The position numbers and the translations under genes were made by a program. 64,000 nt of DNA from Methanoculleus horonobensis (GTDB lineage Archaea; Halobacteriota; Methanomicrobia; Methanomicrobiales; Methanoculleaceae), in the NCBI RefSeq assembly GCF_001602375.1, contig NZ_BCNY01000011.1, forward strand, positions 1-64,000, in the 5' to 3' direction. Position 1 is the first letter of the stretch. Each line of letters opens with the position of its first letter. Of this stretch, positions 16,686 to 25,386 are shown in pieces. Under the pieces are notes generated by a model. That model did no database searches. It was not told the DNA's origin and saw only the letters and a program-made list of their open reading frames with translations.

Positions 16686-17966
16686 TTAGCGGGCCTCGTC
16701 CGGCCCGTTCTGAGAGGCGATGATCAGTTTCACCTTGACGATCCGCCGACCCCGCATCTGCATCACCACCAGCGTGATGTTGCTCTCCTCGATCTTGACC
16801 ACTTCGCCGCGGCGGGGGATGTGGCCCAGCCGGTCGATGACGAGGCCGCCGATGCTCTCGTAGGCATCCGTCAGCGGAAGGAATAACCCCAGGTCCTCGT
16901 TGAGGTGCTCCACCCACGCCCGCGCATCGACCAGGTAGACACCCTCCTCGACCTGCTGAACCTCGGGCTCCTCCTCGTCGAACTCGTCCATGATCTCGCC
17001 GACCAGTTCTTCGAGCATGTCTTCGACGGTCACGATCCCGGCAAACGACCCGTACTCGTCGAGGACGACCGCCATGTGCTGCTTCTTCACCTGGAGCTCC
17101 TTCAAGAGCTCGTCGATCTTCTTGCTCTCCGGGACGAAGTAGGGCTCGTACATCAGGTTTCCGATCGTCGCGCTCGTCTGCTGCCGGAAGACCGCCGAGA
17201 AGACGTCTTTCACGTTTAAGAGCCCGACGACGTTGTCGATCTGCTCGTGGTAAGCCGGGATCCGGGAGAACCCCGTCTCGTTGAAGATGGCGAGGGCGTT
17301 CTCGAGCGTGGACACATCCTCGATCATGATGACATCTATTCGCGGCGTCATCACCTCGCGAACCGTCGTGTCTCCAAAGCGCAGCACCGAGTAGAGCATG
17401 TCCCGCTCCTCCTCCTCGATGGTGCCCTCCTCCTCGCCGACGTCGATCCACTCCTTGATCTCCTCCTCGGTGACGACCGGTTCGGTCACGCCGGGCCTGA
17501 AGGCGAACTGCCGCTTGATGCGATCCGCGACCCAGAGCACCGGGTAGAGCACTCTCGAGAGGTAGAGGACCGGCAGGGCGACACGGAGCGCGAGTGCCTC
17601 GGTGTGCCGGGAAGCGTACATCTTCGGCCCGATCTCACCAAAGATCAGCATCAGGATGACCGTGACCCCGGTCGCTATCCCGATACCGACGTCGCCGTAG
17701 ATGGCGATCGCGATCGCGGTCGCGAGCGATGCCGCGGCCACGTTGACGATGTTGTTCCCGATCAGGATGGTGATCAGGAGGCCGTCGGTCGATCGTTTCA
17801 GCGTATCGAGTGCTTTCGCTCCTTTTCTACCCTGATTTAGGAGGGCGCGGACTTTCGCCCGGGTTATCGATATGAGGGCGACTTCCGAACTCGAGAAGAA
17901 GCCCGAAAGGAGCAGACAAACAATGAATAAAATGATCTCTATAGTTAGAAGGTCTACGACTACCAT
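16686..17966 (-). CDS. CNNM/CorC (hemolysin C) family transporter-related protein
   Basis: 426 residues. The N-terminal CNNM/DUF21 membrane domain (about 1-190) has FFSSSEVALISITRAK and GNNIVNVAAASLATAIA, with GEIGPKMYA at its end. A cytosolic CBS pair follows (about 200-325, VMTPRIDVIMIED and VVLDEYGSFAGIVTVEDMLEELVGEI), then a CorC_HlyC domain. Bacterial and archaeal CorC proteins export Mg2+ in exchange for Na+; that role here is by family. I prefer the ATG at 17966 to a GTG three codons upstream. Confidence 0.93.
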   Translation of the reverse strand: MVVVDLLTIEIILFIVCLLLSGFFSSSEVALISITRAKVRALLNQGRKGAKALDTLKRSTDGLLITILIGNNIVNVAAASLATAIAIAIYGDVGIGIATGVTVILMLIFGEIGPKMYASRHTEALALRVALPVLYLSRVLYPVLWVADRIKRQFAFRPGVTEPVVTEEEIKEWIDVGEEEGTIEEEERDMLYSVLRFGDTTVREVMTPRIDVIMIEDVSTLENALAIFNETGFSRIPAYHEQIDNVVGLLNVKDVFSAVFRQQTSATIGNLMYEPYFVPESKKIDELLKELQVKKQHMAVVLDEYGSFAGIVTVEDMLEELVGEIMDEFDEEEPEVQQVEEGVYLVDARAWVEHLNEDLGLFLPLTDAYESIGGLVIDRLGHIPRRGEVVKIEESNITLVVMQMRGRRIVKVKLIIASQNGPDEAR

Positions 17967-18061
17967 TGACTCCACGCCGCATCAAGCGGCAGCATCCGGT
18001 ATTGATTGATTCCCGGCATTTTATGAATTATGTCGTGCGCAGATGATATAAAACCAGCGCT

Positions 18062-18886
18062 TCAGGAGAATACCTCTCGTAACGCCTCCGATTCCCGCGA
18101 GAGAAGCACGACCTTCTCCTCGGACGAGAGCGCTCCGGGAAAGACCATATCTTCGAGTTCCAGCGTGAGGTATCCGCCGTAGCCCCGGTCGGCAAGTTCC
18201 GTAAGCACCCGCAATGCCTTCGGGTCGTCGTGGATGGGGTGGTGGGGCCGCCCGTTCCCGCCGAGCGCGCTGACGTGGACATTGACCATCCGCTCGATGC
18301 AGAGATCGATGAACCGGATCGTCTCTTCGCAGGACGTCATCATGGCGTGCCCCATATCCAGCGTGAACCAGAGCCAGGGTTCCCGCTCGAGCACCTCGGC
18401 GGCATCCTCCGCCGTGGAGAGGAGAGCGTTGACCCGGGGCTCCAGGTTCTCGATCGCCACCTTCACCCGCGTTCCCTCCGCCACCTCCCGGAGCCGGGCG
18501 ATGTAACTCTCGAACCGCCGGTAGTCGTAGGCGCTCGGGTGCCGTTTCGCCGTCCGCTTCCCGGGGTGGACGGTGACCACGGCGGCGCCCACCCGCTCCG
18601 CCATCCGGACGGCCTCGACGGCGTAGTCGACCGAGATATCGGCGACCCGGGGGTTGATGGAACAGGGGTTCAGGTCCAGCGACGGGGCATGGACGGTGAT
18701 CGGCGCGAGTTCCGGGTGACCCGCGATGCAGCCGGAGAGTTCGTCTTCAGGGCGGTCGCGAAGCCAGAAATGCGGCGTCTCGACCCAGAATTCAAGCGAA
18801 TCAAGGCCGGATTCGGCGACGTAGTCGAAGATATGGTCGCAGGGATACTCGTGGAAGAACATGGTCGAGACGGCGAAACGGCCCAT
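18062..18886 (-). CDS. sugar phosphate isomerase/epimerase-type TIM barrel (AP endonuclease 2 family)
   Basis: 274 residues of the xylose-isomerase-like TIM barrel fold. The order of strands is seen in FAVSTMFFHEYPCDHIFDYVAE, LDSLEFWVETPHFW, ITVHAPSLDLNP, VVTVHPGKRT, VKVAIENLEPRVNALL and WFTLDMGHAMM, giving the His/Glu/Asp metal ligands of the superfamily. The substrate is unknown. The methanogen group uses many such proteins, so I do not call it endonuclease IV, which has a different metal signature. It diverges from xseA across a 39-bp gap. Confidence 0.85.
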   Translation of the reverse strand: MGRFAVSTMFFHEYPCDHIFDYVAESGLDSLEFWVETPHFWLRDRPEDELSGCIAGHPELAPITVHAPSLDLNPCSINPRVADISVDYAVEAVRMAERVGAAVVTVHPGKRTAKRHPSAYDYRRFESYIARLREVAEGTRVKVAIENLEPRVNALLSTAEDAAEVLEREPWLWFTLDMGHAMMTSCEETIRFIDLCIERMVNVHVSALGGNGRPHHPIHDDPKALRVLTELADRGYGGYLTLELEDMVFPGALSSEEKVVLLSRESEALREVFS

Positions 18887-18895
18887 AACACTACT

Positions 18896-18905
18896 TGATA
18901 TAAAC
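18896..18905 (+). promoter_or_regulatory. TATA box in the divergent promoter of xseA and the TIM-barrel gene
   Basis: TGATATAAAC on the plus strand is centred about 26 bases before the ATG at 18926, which predicts a leaderless xseA mRNA. The complementary TTTATATCA could also serve the minus-strand gene. Confidence 0.55.
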
Positions 18906-18925
18906 CATCGGTCTAATAGATTGTG

Positions 18926-20173
18926 ATGATGCTCGGCGGTCATTCCACCGGCCCGGAGCGGTTCGGAACCCCCATCTTCGGGGTCTCGGAGGTCTCGGGG
19001 CTCATCTGCGACCTCCTCGACGACGCACGCCTGCACCAGATCTGGGTGCGGGGGGAGGTGACCAACTACAAGAACCACGGCTCAGGCCACCGCTACTTCT
19101 CGCTCTCGGAGAGGAGCGGGAGGAACCCCGCGGTGATCAACTGCGTCATGTGGCGCACCGCCGCGGCAGCGCTCGCGTTCACGCCGAAAGACGGCATGGA
19201 CGTCCTCGCCTGGGGATCTGTTGAGGTCTACGAGCCTCACGGCAGGTATCAGTTCATCGTCCGCGAGATGCTCCCGGCGGGCCTCGGCGAACGCCACCTC
19301 ATGGTCGAGCGCTGGAAGCAGGAACTCGACGCCGAAGGGCTCTTCGATCCCGGGCGGAAACGCTCTCTGCCTCTCTTCCCGCAACGGATCGGCGTGGTCA
19401 CCTCGCCGACCGGCGCGGCGCTCGCGGATATCCTCTCGATCATCTCCCGCCGCTACCCGGCGGAAGTTCTCCTCTCCCCGACGGCCGTCCAGGGGGATGG
19501 GGCGCACGTCGAGATCGCGGAGGCGATCCGGCGGATCGACGGGCTCGTGGACGTTATCATCGTCGGGCGCGGGGGAGGGAGTTTCGAGGATCTCTTCCCC
19601 TTCAACCACCCCGACGTCGTGCGGGCAATCGCAGCGTGCAGGACGCCCGTGATCAGCGCCGTCGGGCACGAGGTGGATACCGCCCTCTGCGACTTTGCCG
19701 CGGATCTCCGGGCGCCGACGCCGTCCGCGGCGGCAGAACGGGCGGTGCCGGAACGCCGTGAGGTGCTCAGGGAACTTGCCGGGTTCGAGGAGAGGATCGG
19801 AGCGCTCCTCCTCCACCGCCTCGCCGCTTCACAGAGCGAGGTCGAGGAACTCCGGGAGCGCATGCACCCCCGGCGGCTCGCGCGCCGCATCAACGAACGG
19901 ATGCAGCGCCTCGCCGAGCACGAGGAACTGCTCAGGCGGGCGGCGACCGTCCGGGTGCAGCGGGAACGCGCGGCCCTCGCGGAGGTTCGGGCTATCCTCG
20001 AAGGAAAGAGCCCGCTCGCGATCCTTGAGCGGGGATACTGCATCGTCGAGACGGGCGGCAGGGTCGCGAGAAGCGCCGCGAGCCTTGAGCCGGGCGGGCG
20101 CGTAACGATCAGGATGGTGGACGGCCGGGCAGTCGCCGTCGTGGAGGAGAGAACATATGACGAAGACCTTTGA
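18926..20173 (+). CDS. xseA: exodeoxyribonuclease VII large subunit
   Basis: 415 residues. N-terminal OB-fold (VSGLICDLLDDARLHQIWVRGEVTNYK, then GHRYFSLSE), followed by the catalytic domain with the strongly conserved PLFPQRIGVVTSPTGAALADIL, VDVIIVGRGGGSFEDLFPFN and VISAVGHEVDTALCDFAADLRAPTPSAAAE. The C-terminal part is coiled coil. ExoVII degrades single-stranded DNA to oligonucleotides. It is a bacterial enzyme with patchy spread in archaea, so lateral origin is likely. I prefer the ATG that fits the TATA spacing; a GTG one codon upstream is open. It overlaps xseB by 17 bases. Confidence 0.95.
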   Translation: MMLGGHSTGPERFGTPIFGVSEVSGLICDLLDDARLHQIWVRGEVTNYKNHGSGHRYFSLSERSGRNPAVINCVMWRTAAAALAFTPKDGMDVLAWGSVEVYEPHGRYQFIVREMLPAGLGERHLMVERWKQELDAEGLFDPGRKRSLPLFPQRIGVVTSPTGAALADILSIISRRYPAEVLLSPTAVQGDGAHVEIAEAIRRIDGLVDVIIVGRGGGSFEDLFPFNHPDVVRAIAACRTPVISAVGHEVDTALCDFAADLRAPTPSAAAERAVPERREVLRELAGFEERIGALLLHRLAASQSEVEELRERMHPRRLARRINERMQRLAEHEELLRRAATVRVQRERAALAEVRAILEGKSPLAILERGYCIVETGGRVARSAASLEPGGRVTIRMVDGRAVAVVEERTYDEDL

Positions 20174-20342
20174 AGAGAAACTGGAAGAACTCCGGGGGAT
20201 TGTCCGGAAACTCGAAGACGGCGAGACGAGCCTTGAGGAGAGCATCGCCATCTACGAACGGGGCGCGCTCCTCGTTAAACAGTGCGAAGACCTCCTCGGC
20301 ACGGCCGAGATGAAACTCACCGAGCTTGGTCGCGACCGGTGA
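20157..20342 (+). CDS. xseB: exodeoxyribonuclease VII small subunit
   Basis: 61 residues. It has the XseB pattern FEEKLEELRGIVRKLEDGETSLEESIAIYERG and LLVKQCEDLLGTAEMKL, two helices that wrap the XseA coiled coil in the XseA-XseB holoenzyme. It overlaps xseA, as in bacteria. Its last 26 bases also overlap the 3' end of the convergent histidine kinase gene, so the two genes share coding DNA at their ends. Confidence 0.94.
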   Translation: MTKTFEEKLEELRGIVRKLEDGETSLEESIAIYERGALLVKQCEDLLGTAEMKLTELGRDR

Positions 20343-22272
20343 AGCGGTAGAATCCCGGCGGGACGGCGATCTCGAATCGCGCACCCTTCCCGGGCTCGCC
20401 GGTCTCCCGTATGGAGAGATCGGTGATGCCGAGGATCTCCCGGGAGAGGAAGAGTCCGAACCCGGTCTGCCGCCCGAACCCACGCTCGAAGAGGTTCTTT
20501 TTTTCTTCATAAGGAATGCCGATGCCGTCGTCCTCGTAGACAAGGCTGATCCCCCCATCAGACTCCTCGGGATAGATTCGTATCCGGGTAACCTGTCCGC
20601 CGTGGCGGAACGAGTTGTCGATGAGGTTTGCAAAGACCCTGACGATGAGCGGGTCGGCATACACCTCGAGATCGCCCGTCCGCACCTCGATGGCGATATT
20701 GCCCGGGTTGAGCCCCACCACCGCTTCGCGGACGATCCGCCGGAGTTCCTGCCAGGCGGGGGCGGCCACGCCGACGTCCCGGTACTCCGCGGTGAAGGCC
20801 ATATAGTGCTGGATCTCCCGGATGGCCTCTTCCTCTTTCTGGAGGTACACGAGCAACTCCGGGTCGCTCACCTGCTCCCGGAAGATCTCGAGGTAGCCGG
20901 TGAGCACGGTGAGCCGGTTCAAGATGTCGTGCCGGGTCACGTCGGAGAGGAGGTTGAGTTTCCGGTTTGCGAGGAGGAGCGCTTCCCGGGCCATCCGCGC
21001 ATCGGTGATGTCCCGGCCCACCGACTGGTGCTCGACGACAGAGCCTCGTTCGTCGAAGGACGCCGTGTTTGTCCACTGCTGCCACCGGACGCTGCCGTCC
21101 GGCATGATCACCCGGTGCTCGACCGTCGATACGGGGCGGTCGGGAGTGAGGGAGGCGAGGCTCTCCTGGATCCGGGCCTGGTCGTCTGCCGGGACGGTGA
21201 GGGCGTACCGCCGCCCGACGAGGTCGCCGCACGGGATGCCGATGTAACGGCAGTAGGCATCGTTCGCGAAGGTGATGGTGCCGTCGGGGAGCCTGCGGGA
21301 GATCAACTCGGTCTGGCTTTCCACGACCATCCGGCACCGCTCCTCGCTCCGCAGGAGGGCACCTTCAGCCTCACGGCGGGCCGTAATGTCCCGGATGTAG
21401 ATGGAGACGCCCGCACGGGTGGGAACGGCACGCACCTCGAAGGCATGCTCCCGCCCGCGGAGATGAAACCTGCATTCTTTCACGCCGGGTCGGCCGGTCG
21501 TGACGATCTCCCTGAAAAACTCGACGACCTCATCGTTCCGGAGCTCCGGGAAGAGGTCGTAGATGCTCTTGCCAACCGCTTCCTCCATCGGGCGGCCCGA
21601 GAGGCGGGCGGCCGTCCGGTTCCAGGAGATGACGCGGCCGTCCCTGTCCAGGGCGAGGAACGCGTCGCTGACATTCTCGGTCAGTTCACGGTACCGGTCT
21701 TCACTCTCCCGGAGGGTTTCTTCGAGTTGCTTCTCTCCTGAGATGTCGCGGAAGACCCAGAGGAACTCGGTTGCACGGCCGCCGGGCCCGTAAGAGGCCG
21801 ATACTCCCACGGCTGCCGGAATGATGCCGCCGTCGGCGCGGACGAGCAGGAACTCCTGTGCCGGTAGACCCTCCCCCCGGCCGAGCGCTGCAACAGCCGA
21901 CCGGAACGCCGGGATGCTCTCCGGGTGGAGGTGCGCATCGAGGGGCAGACCCTGGAGCCGGTCGGGAGCGAGCCCGAGCAGGAGGGCCGTCGCCCGGTTC
22001 GCCTCCAGGATGACGCCGTCCGCGCCCGTGCTGAGGCAAACGGCCGGGAGATTGAGGAACCGGTCGCGGTATCGTTGGTATGCGGCGTCGATGCTCCGGA
22101 TCCCGGCGATCAGTGTATCTACCTGATCGTAGATCTCGGCAAGAGCGGGTTTGAGCAGGAGCAGGTTCCCCACGGGAGCCGCACCCTCGCCGGCCCTGAG
22201 CGGGCGGAGGCGGCGGTCGAGATCCTCCAGGTGTTCGAGAAGGTCCTCGATCGCCGGGGTGAGCGGTTGCAT
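20317..22272 (-). CDS. multi-PAS sensor histidine kinase
   Basis: 651 residues with no obvious membrane segment. A coiled N-terminus (about 1-60) is followed by three PAS domains (about 65-185, 195-310 and 315-430, each ending in a VFRDIS/YIRDIT/VGRDIT motif). The kinase has an H-box DVTRHDILNRLTVL with His448, an N-box NLIDNSFRHGG and a G1 box YEDDGIGIP. The RHDILN type is common in Methanomicrobiales cytosolic kinases. No response regulator gene lies nearby. I prefer the ATG with GGTGAG upstream; an ATG eleven codons earlier overlaps a TATA-like stretch. Confidence 0.93.
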   Translation of the reverse strand: MQPLTPAIEDLLEHLEDLDRRLRPLRAGEGAAPVGNLLLLKPALAEIYDQVDTLIAGIRSIDAAYQRYRDRFLNLPAVCLSTGADGVILEANRATALLLGLAPDRLQGLPLDAHLHPESIPAFRSAVAALGRGEGLPAQEFLLVRADGGIIPAAVGVSASYGPGGRATEFLWVFRDISGEKQLEETLRESEDRYRELTENVSDAFLALDRDGRVISWNRTAARLSGRPMEEAVGKSIYDLFPELRNDEVVEFFREIVTTGRPGVKECRFHLRGREHAFEVRAVPTRAGVSIYIRDITARREAEGALLRSEERCRMVVESQTELISRRLPDGTITFANDAYCRYIGIPCGDLVGRRYALTVPADDQARIQESLASLTPDRPVSTVEHRVIMPDGSVRWQQWTNTASFDERGSVVEHQSVGRDITDARMAREALLLANRKLNLLSDVTRHDILNRLTVLTGYLEIFREQVSDPELLVYLQKEEEAIREIQHYMAFTAEYRDVGVAAPAWQELRRIVREAVVGLNPGNIAIEVRTGDLEVYADPLIVRVFANLIDNSFRHGGQVTRIRIYPEESDGGISLVYEDDGIGIPYEEKKNLFERGFGRQTGFGLFLSREILGITDLSIRETGEPGKGARFEIAVPPGFYRFTGRDQAR

Positions 22273-22412
22273 AATCTCACCCGTTTCCCCGCACCTTGAG
22301 TGCATAAATCTATCCCTGGCGGCATCGCGGGGGGCATCCGCGTTCGGGAACCGGCCGTGATCGCGGAACTCCTTTCAAAGCGTACATCGCACAGAGCGGC
22401 GCACCATGCATC

Positions 22413-22601
22413 ATGGTAGACGGGAAGGCGTGGGCGGTCATGATGGTCTTTGCCGTGGGCGCCGTCGCGATCCTGGATCTCCTGGGCGGTCCCCCGGCGG
22501 GAGTGGTCATGATCGTCGGGCTCTTCGCGGCGGTTCTGCTCCTCGGGATCAGCGTACTGGTGCTCGGCGATATCCGGGACGGGATGCGGGACGCCCGGTG
22601 A
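22413..22601 (+). CDS. small two-helix membrane protein, unknown
   Basis: 62 residues, not recognised. It is almost entirely two hydrophobic helices (about 8-25, WAVMMVFAVGAVAILDLL, and 30-50, VVMIVGLFAAVLLLGISVLVL) joined by GGPPAG, with a charged tail GDIRDGMRDAR. Codon use is like that of its neighbours, which supports it being real. It diverges from the histidine kinase and converges on the DUF371 gene. Confidence 0.6.
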   Translation: MVDGKAWAVMMVFAVGAVAILDLLGGPPAGVVMIVGLFAAVLLLGISVLVLGDIRDGMRDAR

Positions 22602-22619
22602 CAGGTCCCGTTCAGAACC

Positions 22620-23045
22620 CTAGGGGATCTCCACCTCGAGTTCGACGACGAGTTCCTCCTCGCGCCGGAGCGCCTCGATGAACTCCCGGGGGAGGGTCGC
22701 CGCGACCCGGTCGGAGCGGATGCCCACCGTCCGGTCGGAGACGAAATCGCTCCGCCGCCAGACGAGGTCGGCGGGGTGATCCAGGCTGAACGCCGCGTTG
22801 CCCCGCGACGTCACCTCGACGGTCTCTCCCCCCGCGGTAAGCCGTGTCGTGAGCACCGCCCGTTCGTCGCGAAGGAGCGCTTTGAAGCCGGGATCGAGGT
22901 CGGCGGCGCCCTTGTCGGCGGCGACGCCGATGATGCAGTCACCGGTCTCGGTCAGCGTATCGTCCTTTGTCACCTCGAATGTCGTCCGATGAGTTCCCCT
23001 GACCAGCGGGTGCCCCCGTGCCCGCACGATATCCCTCGCCTTCAT
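22620..23045 (-). CDS. DUF371 family protein
   Basis: 141 residues. DUF371 is a small archaeal family of unknown function. The recognisable parts are the start IVRARGHPLVRGTHRTTFEVTKD, TGDCIIGVAADKGAADL and FIEALRREEELVVELEV. The fold is predicted to be beta-rich. It is transcribed away from the zinc-ribbon gene across 32 bases. Confidence 0.85.
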   Translation of the reverse strand: MKARDIVRARGHPLVRGTHRTTFEVTKDDTLTETGDCIIGVAADKGAADLDPGFKALLRDERAVLTTRLTAGGETVEVTSRGNAAFSLDHPADLVWRRSDFVSDRTVGIRSDRVAATLPREFIEALRREEELVVELEVEIP

Positions 23046-23077
23046 GCTTATTAGGAGAGGGATGCTATTGCTAATGA

Positions 23078-23668
23078 ATGATTAGCATCGTCTGCCCCGT
23101 CTGTAAAGAGGAGTGCGAACACCAGATTCTCCGGGAAGCCGCCGATCTGGTGGTGCAGTGCTGCGAGTGCGGCCAGGTTCACCGGGTGCCGAAGCCCCCC
23201 GAGCCCGAGATCCTCACCATCAAGGCCATCGTGAGCCAGGAGACCGAATCGATGGTCTGCAGCATCGAGATGCTCGAGGACGAGGGCGTCTCCCTCGGCG
23301 ACCGCATCGTCGCGGAGTGCGGCGACGAGGTCTTCGGGGTCGAGGTCACCGGCATCGAGGTCGGAGCAAAGAGGGTTCGCCGGGCTGCGGCCCGCGAGGT
23401 GACGACCATCTGGACGCGGGGGATCGAGCAGGTCGTGGTGAAGGCGTCGATCCATACCGGACGCACGACCCTCCCGCTCTACCAGACCGCCGACGGCGAG
23501 GACGAGTTCGTCGTCGGGGAGACCTACACCTTCGGCGGCCGTCGGATCCGGATCTCGCACATCAAACTCCGTGAAGGCCCGGTTATACGAAAAGAGGGAT
23601 GGAAGACATTTGCCCGCAGGGTGAAGCGGATCTACGGGTATCTCGAGGGACGCTACCAGGGGCGCTGA
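23078..23668 (+). CDS. archaeal HVO_0476-type zinc-ribbon protein
   Basis: 196 residues. The N-terminus is a zinc ribbon with CPVCKEECEH and CCECGQVHRV, followed by a beta-rich domain (VSLGDRIVAECGDEVFGVEVTGIEV, ARRV KRIYG near the end). The family is conserved in euryarchaea and has no proven role; nucleic acid binding is inferred from the ribbon and basic tail. The ATG lies within AT-rich DNA without a Shine-Dalgarno site, which fits a leaderless mRNA. Confidence 0.83.
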   Translation: MISIVCPVCKEECEHQILREAADLVVQCCECGQVHRVPKPPEPEILTIKAIVSQETESMVCSIEMLEDEGVSLGDRIVAECGDEVFGVEVTGIEVGAKRVRRAAAREVTTIWTRGIEQVVVKASIHTGRTTLPLYQTADGEDEFVVGETYTFGGRRIRISHIKLREGPVIRKEGWKTFARRVKRIYGYLEGRYQGR

Positions 23669-23671
23669 CCC

Positions 23672-23950
23672 TCACCGGGGCAGGGGCTCGGTGAGATGGC
23701 GCCGGACCGCGGCTTCGAGGTCTTCACGGTGGACGAGCCCCTCCATCCGCTCGCTGACCTCGTCACCATCGAGAACGATGGTCGTCGGCGTCACCCGGAG
23801 GTTATACTTCTGGATGTACTCCGGGTTCTTCACGGCATCGATCTCCTCTATCCTGATTCCAAGGTTCTTCTCGGCCTCGCGAAGGATCGGGGTCTGCTCC
23901 TCGCACCCCATGCATCCTTCCTGGTAGAAACTGATCACCTTTACCGCCAT
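23672..23950 (-). CDS. thioredoxin-like protein
   Basis: 92 residues, a minimal thioredoxin fold. The active site is CMGC in FYQEGCMGCEEQTPIL, the cis-proline is in RVTPTTIVLDGDEV, and the end is GLVHREDLEAAVRRHL. It resembles small archaeal thiol-disulphide oxidoreductases, but the CMGC pair is unlike the CGPC of true thioredoxin, so the partner is unknown. It converges on the zinc-ribbon gene with three bases between stops. Confidence 0.88.
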   Translation of the reverse strand: MAVKVISFYQEGCMGCEEQTPILREAEKNLGIRIEEIDAVKNPEYIQKYNLRVTPTTIVLDGDEVSERMEGLVHREDLEAAVRRHLTEPLPR

Positions 23951-23997
23951 GTACGGCAGGTCGCGGGGAGATTATAAAAAACTGTGGGGGGGTGCCG

Positions 23998-24696
23998 TCA
24001 CCCGGTTATACCGCCGAGCGTGACCCGGGCGCTGCCGTAGCGGTGCGCGATGGTCATCGAGTCAGGGTTCTTGGCGGTGACCTTGCCAAAGCGCAGCGCA
24101 GGGCTCTCGTTGGTCTCGTTGCCGAGGTTGATATCCGGCGTCGTCGTCAGCCCGAGCGGAACGAGTTCGCCCACTTCCGTCTCGGTAAAGTTGAGGCCGA
24201 TGCCGTCTGCATCCTCTTCACTCAGGTTCATGGCGAGGTCGTTTTCCCCGTAGGAGAAACTGATCGTCTTCGTCTCGCCGGCTCGCATCCCGACGAGCCC
24301 CACGGAGATTGCGTTGGTCTCAAAGCCGAGCAGGCCGAATCCCGAGAAGCCGTTGATCTCCGGGTATACGACAGGGATAACGGCAATGTTCTCGCCCGAG
24401 ACCTGCCCGCCGACAGGCATCTCCAGACGCTGGGTCAGGAGGACGACGTTCCCTTTCTTGTATTCGCTCTCGAGGAGGTTCTGGTCGGTCGTGATGAGGG
24501 GGCGCCCGTCCTCGGCAAGAACCGTATAGTCGATCACCGCCATGTTGCCTACCTGGGCGGCCGGTTTCTTCTCGAACATCGGGGCGAGGTAGGTGCCCAC
24601 CATGGCAACCGCAACCAGCAGGGCGATGCCCACGTAGGCCCATTTCATCCACGGGGCGTTGTCGTCCTTCGAGGTCTTCTGCTGTGTCTTTTTCAT
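23998..24696 (-). CDS. membrane-anchored FKBP-like (SlyD-type) protein
   Basis: 232 residues. A basic N-terminus and a single transmembrane helix (about 17-38, WAYVGIALLVAVAMVGTYLA) place the rest outside the membrane. The exported part begins VGNMAVIDYTVLAEDGRPLITT and later has VGMRAGETKTISFSYGEN, the strands that frame an FKBP fold with a large insert, as in archaeal FKBP-type prolyl isomerases. Catalytic residues are not clear, so isomerase activity is inferred. The chosen ATG excludes a hydrophobic leader in the same frame that runs through the promoter of the gene. Confidence 0.65.
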   Translation of the reverse strand: MKKTQQKTSKDDNAPWMKWAYVGIALLVAVAMVGTYLAPMFEKKPAAQVGNMAVIDYTVLAEDGRPLITTDQNLLESEYKKGNVVLLTQRLEMPVGGQVSGENIAVIPVVYPEINGFSGFGLLGFETNAISVGLVGMRAGETKTISFSYGENDLAMNLSEEDADGIGLNFTETEVGELVPLGLTTTPDINLGNETNESPALRFGKVTAKNPDSMTIAHRYGSARVTLGGITG

Positions 24697-24764
24697 TATG
24701 AGTACAATCGCCGTTTGGTGAAATAAAATGATATCGTTCTGGAGAGGAGCGGAGATGCCAGAGA

Positions 24765-24780
24765 TAAATTTATATTTTAT
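24765..24780 (+). promoter_or_regulatory. TATA box for the Hsp20 gene
   Basis: AAATTTATATTTTATC is a strong archaeal box A in otherwise GC-rich DNA. It lies about 80 bases before the Hsp20 ATG, leaving a leader of about 50 bases. I see no clear heat-shock operator. Confidence 0.6.
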
Positions 24781-24852
24781 CGCCACTACCTAAAGGTTAG
24801 CCTCGGACGGCCAGCTCGTCCGGGGCGATCCGAGTCAACAGGAGTGATTACC

Positions 24853-25323
24853 ATGGCAAGAATCGAACGAGGGCCGTACCGGACGATCTGGCAGGACTTC
24901 GACGACCTTATGGCCGAGATGGAGAGCAGGTTCCAGTCCATGCTCGGGGGAATCGGCGCGCGGGGAGAAGAGGTTCGGGGCCGGGTCGTCCCGGCCGTCC
25001 GCGACTTCCGCGTGGATGTCCGCGACCACGAGGACGAGGTGATCGTCGTTGCCGATCTGCCCGGCATCGAGAAGGAGAACGTCGCCGTCCGGCTCATCGA
25101 TCCCCAGCACCTGGAGATCTCCAGCAGGCGGACGGGAGAGACCGAAGAGGAGAGCCGCGATTTCTTCGTGCGGGAGCGCGTCTACGGCCAGATGAGCCGC
25201 ACGGTGCTGCTTCCGGCGGAAGTGACCGAGGATAACTCCGCTGCATCGTTCAAGAACGGGGTTCTCGAGGTCCGGCTGAAGAAGGCGCCGACCGAGACCG
25301 GGACCACGATCCCCATTGAATAA
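24853..25323 (+). CDS. small heat shock protein Hsp20 (alpha-crystallin domain)
   Basis: 156 residues. The alpha-crystallin domain (about 50-140) has FRVDVRDHEDEVIVVADLPG, ISSRRTGETE, FFVRERVYGQMSRTVLLPAEV and the closing SFKNGVLEVRLKK with its G-V-L motif; a C-terminal IPIE supplies the I-x-I tail used in oligomer formation. It is an ATP-independent holdase. The ATG follows GGAGTGA by five bases. A T-run (CCATTTTTTGG) just after the stop probably ends transcription. Confidence 0.95.
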   Translation: MARIERGPYRTIWQDFDDLMAEMESRFQSMLGGIGARGEEVRGRVVPAVRDFRVDVRDHEDEVIVVADLPGIEKENVAVRLIDPQHLEISSRRTGETEEESRDFFVRERVYGQMSRTVLLPAEVTEDNSAASFKNGVLEVRLKKAPTETGTTIPIE

Positions 25324-25386
25324 CCATTTTTTGGGACTTTGCCGGGTTTGACCGAACATTTCATGTCGGGCCAGCGTGACACTATC

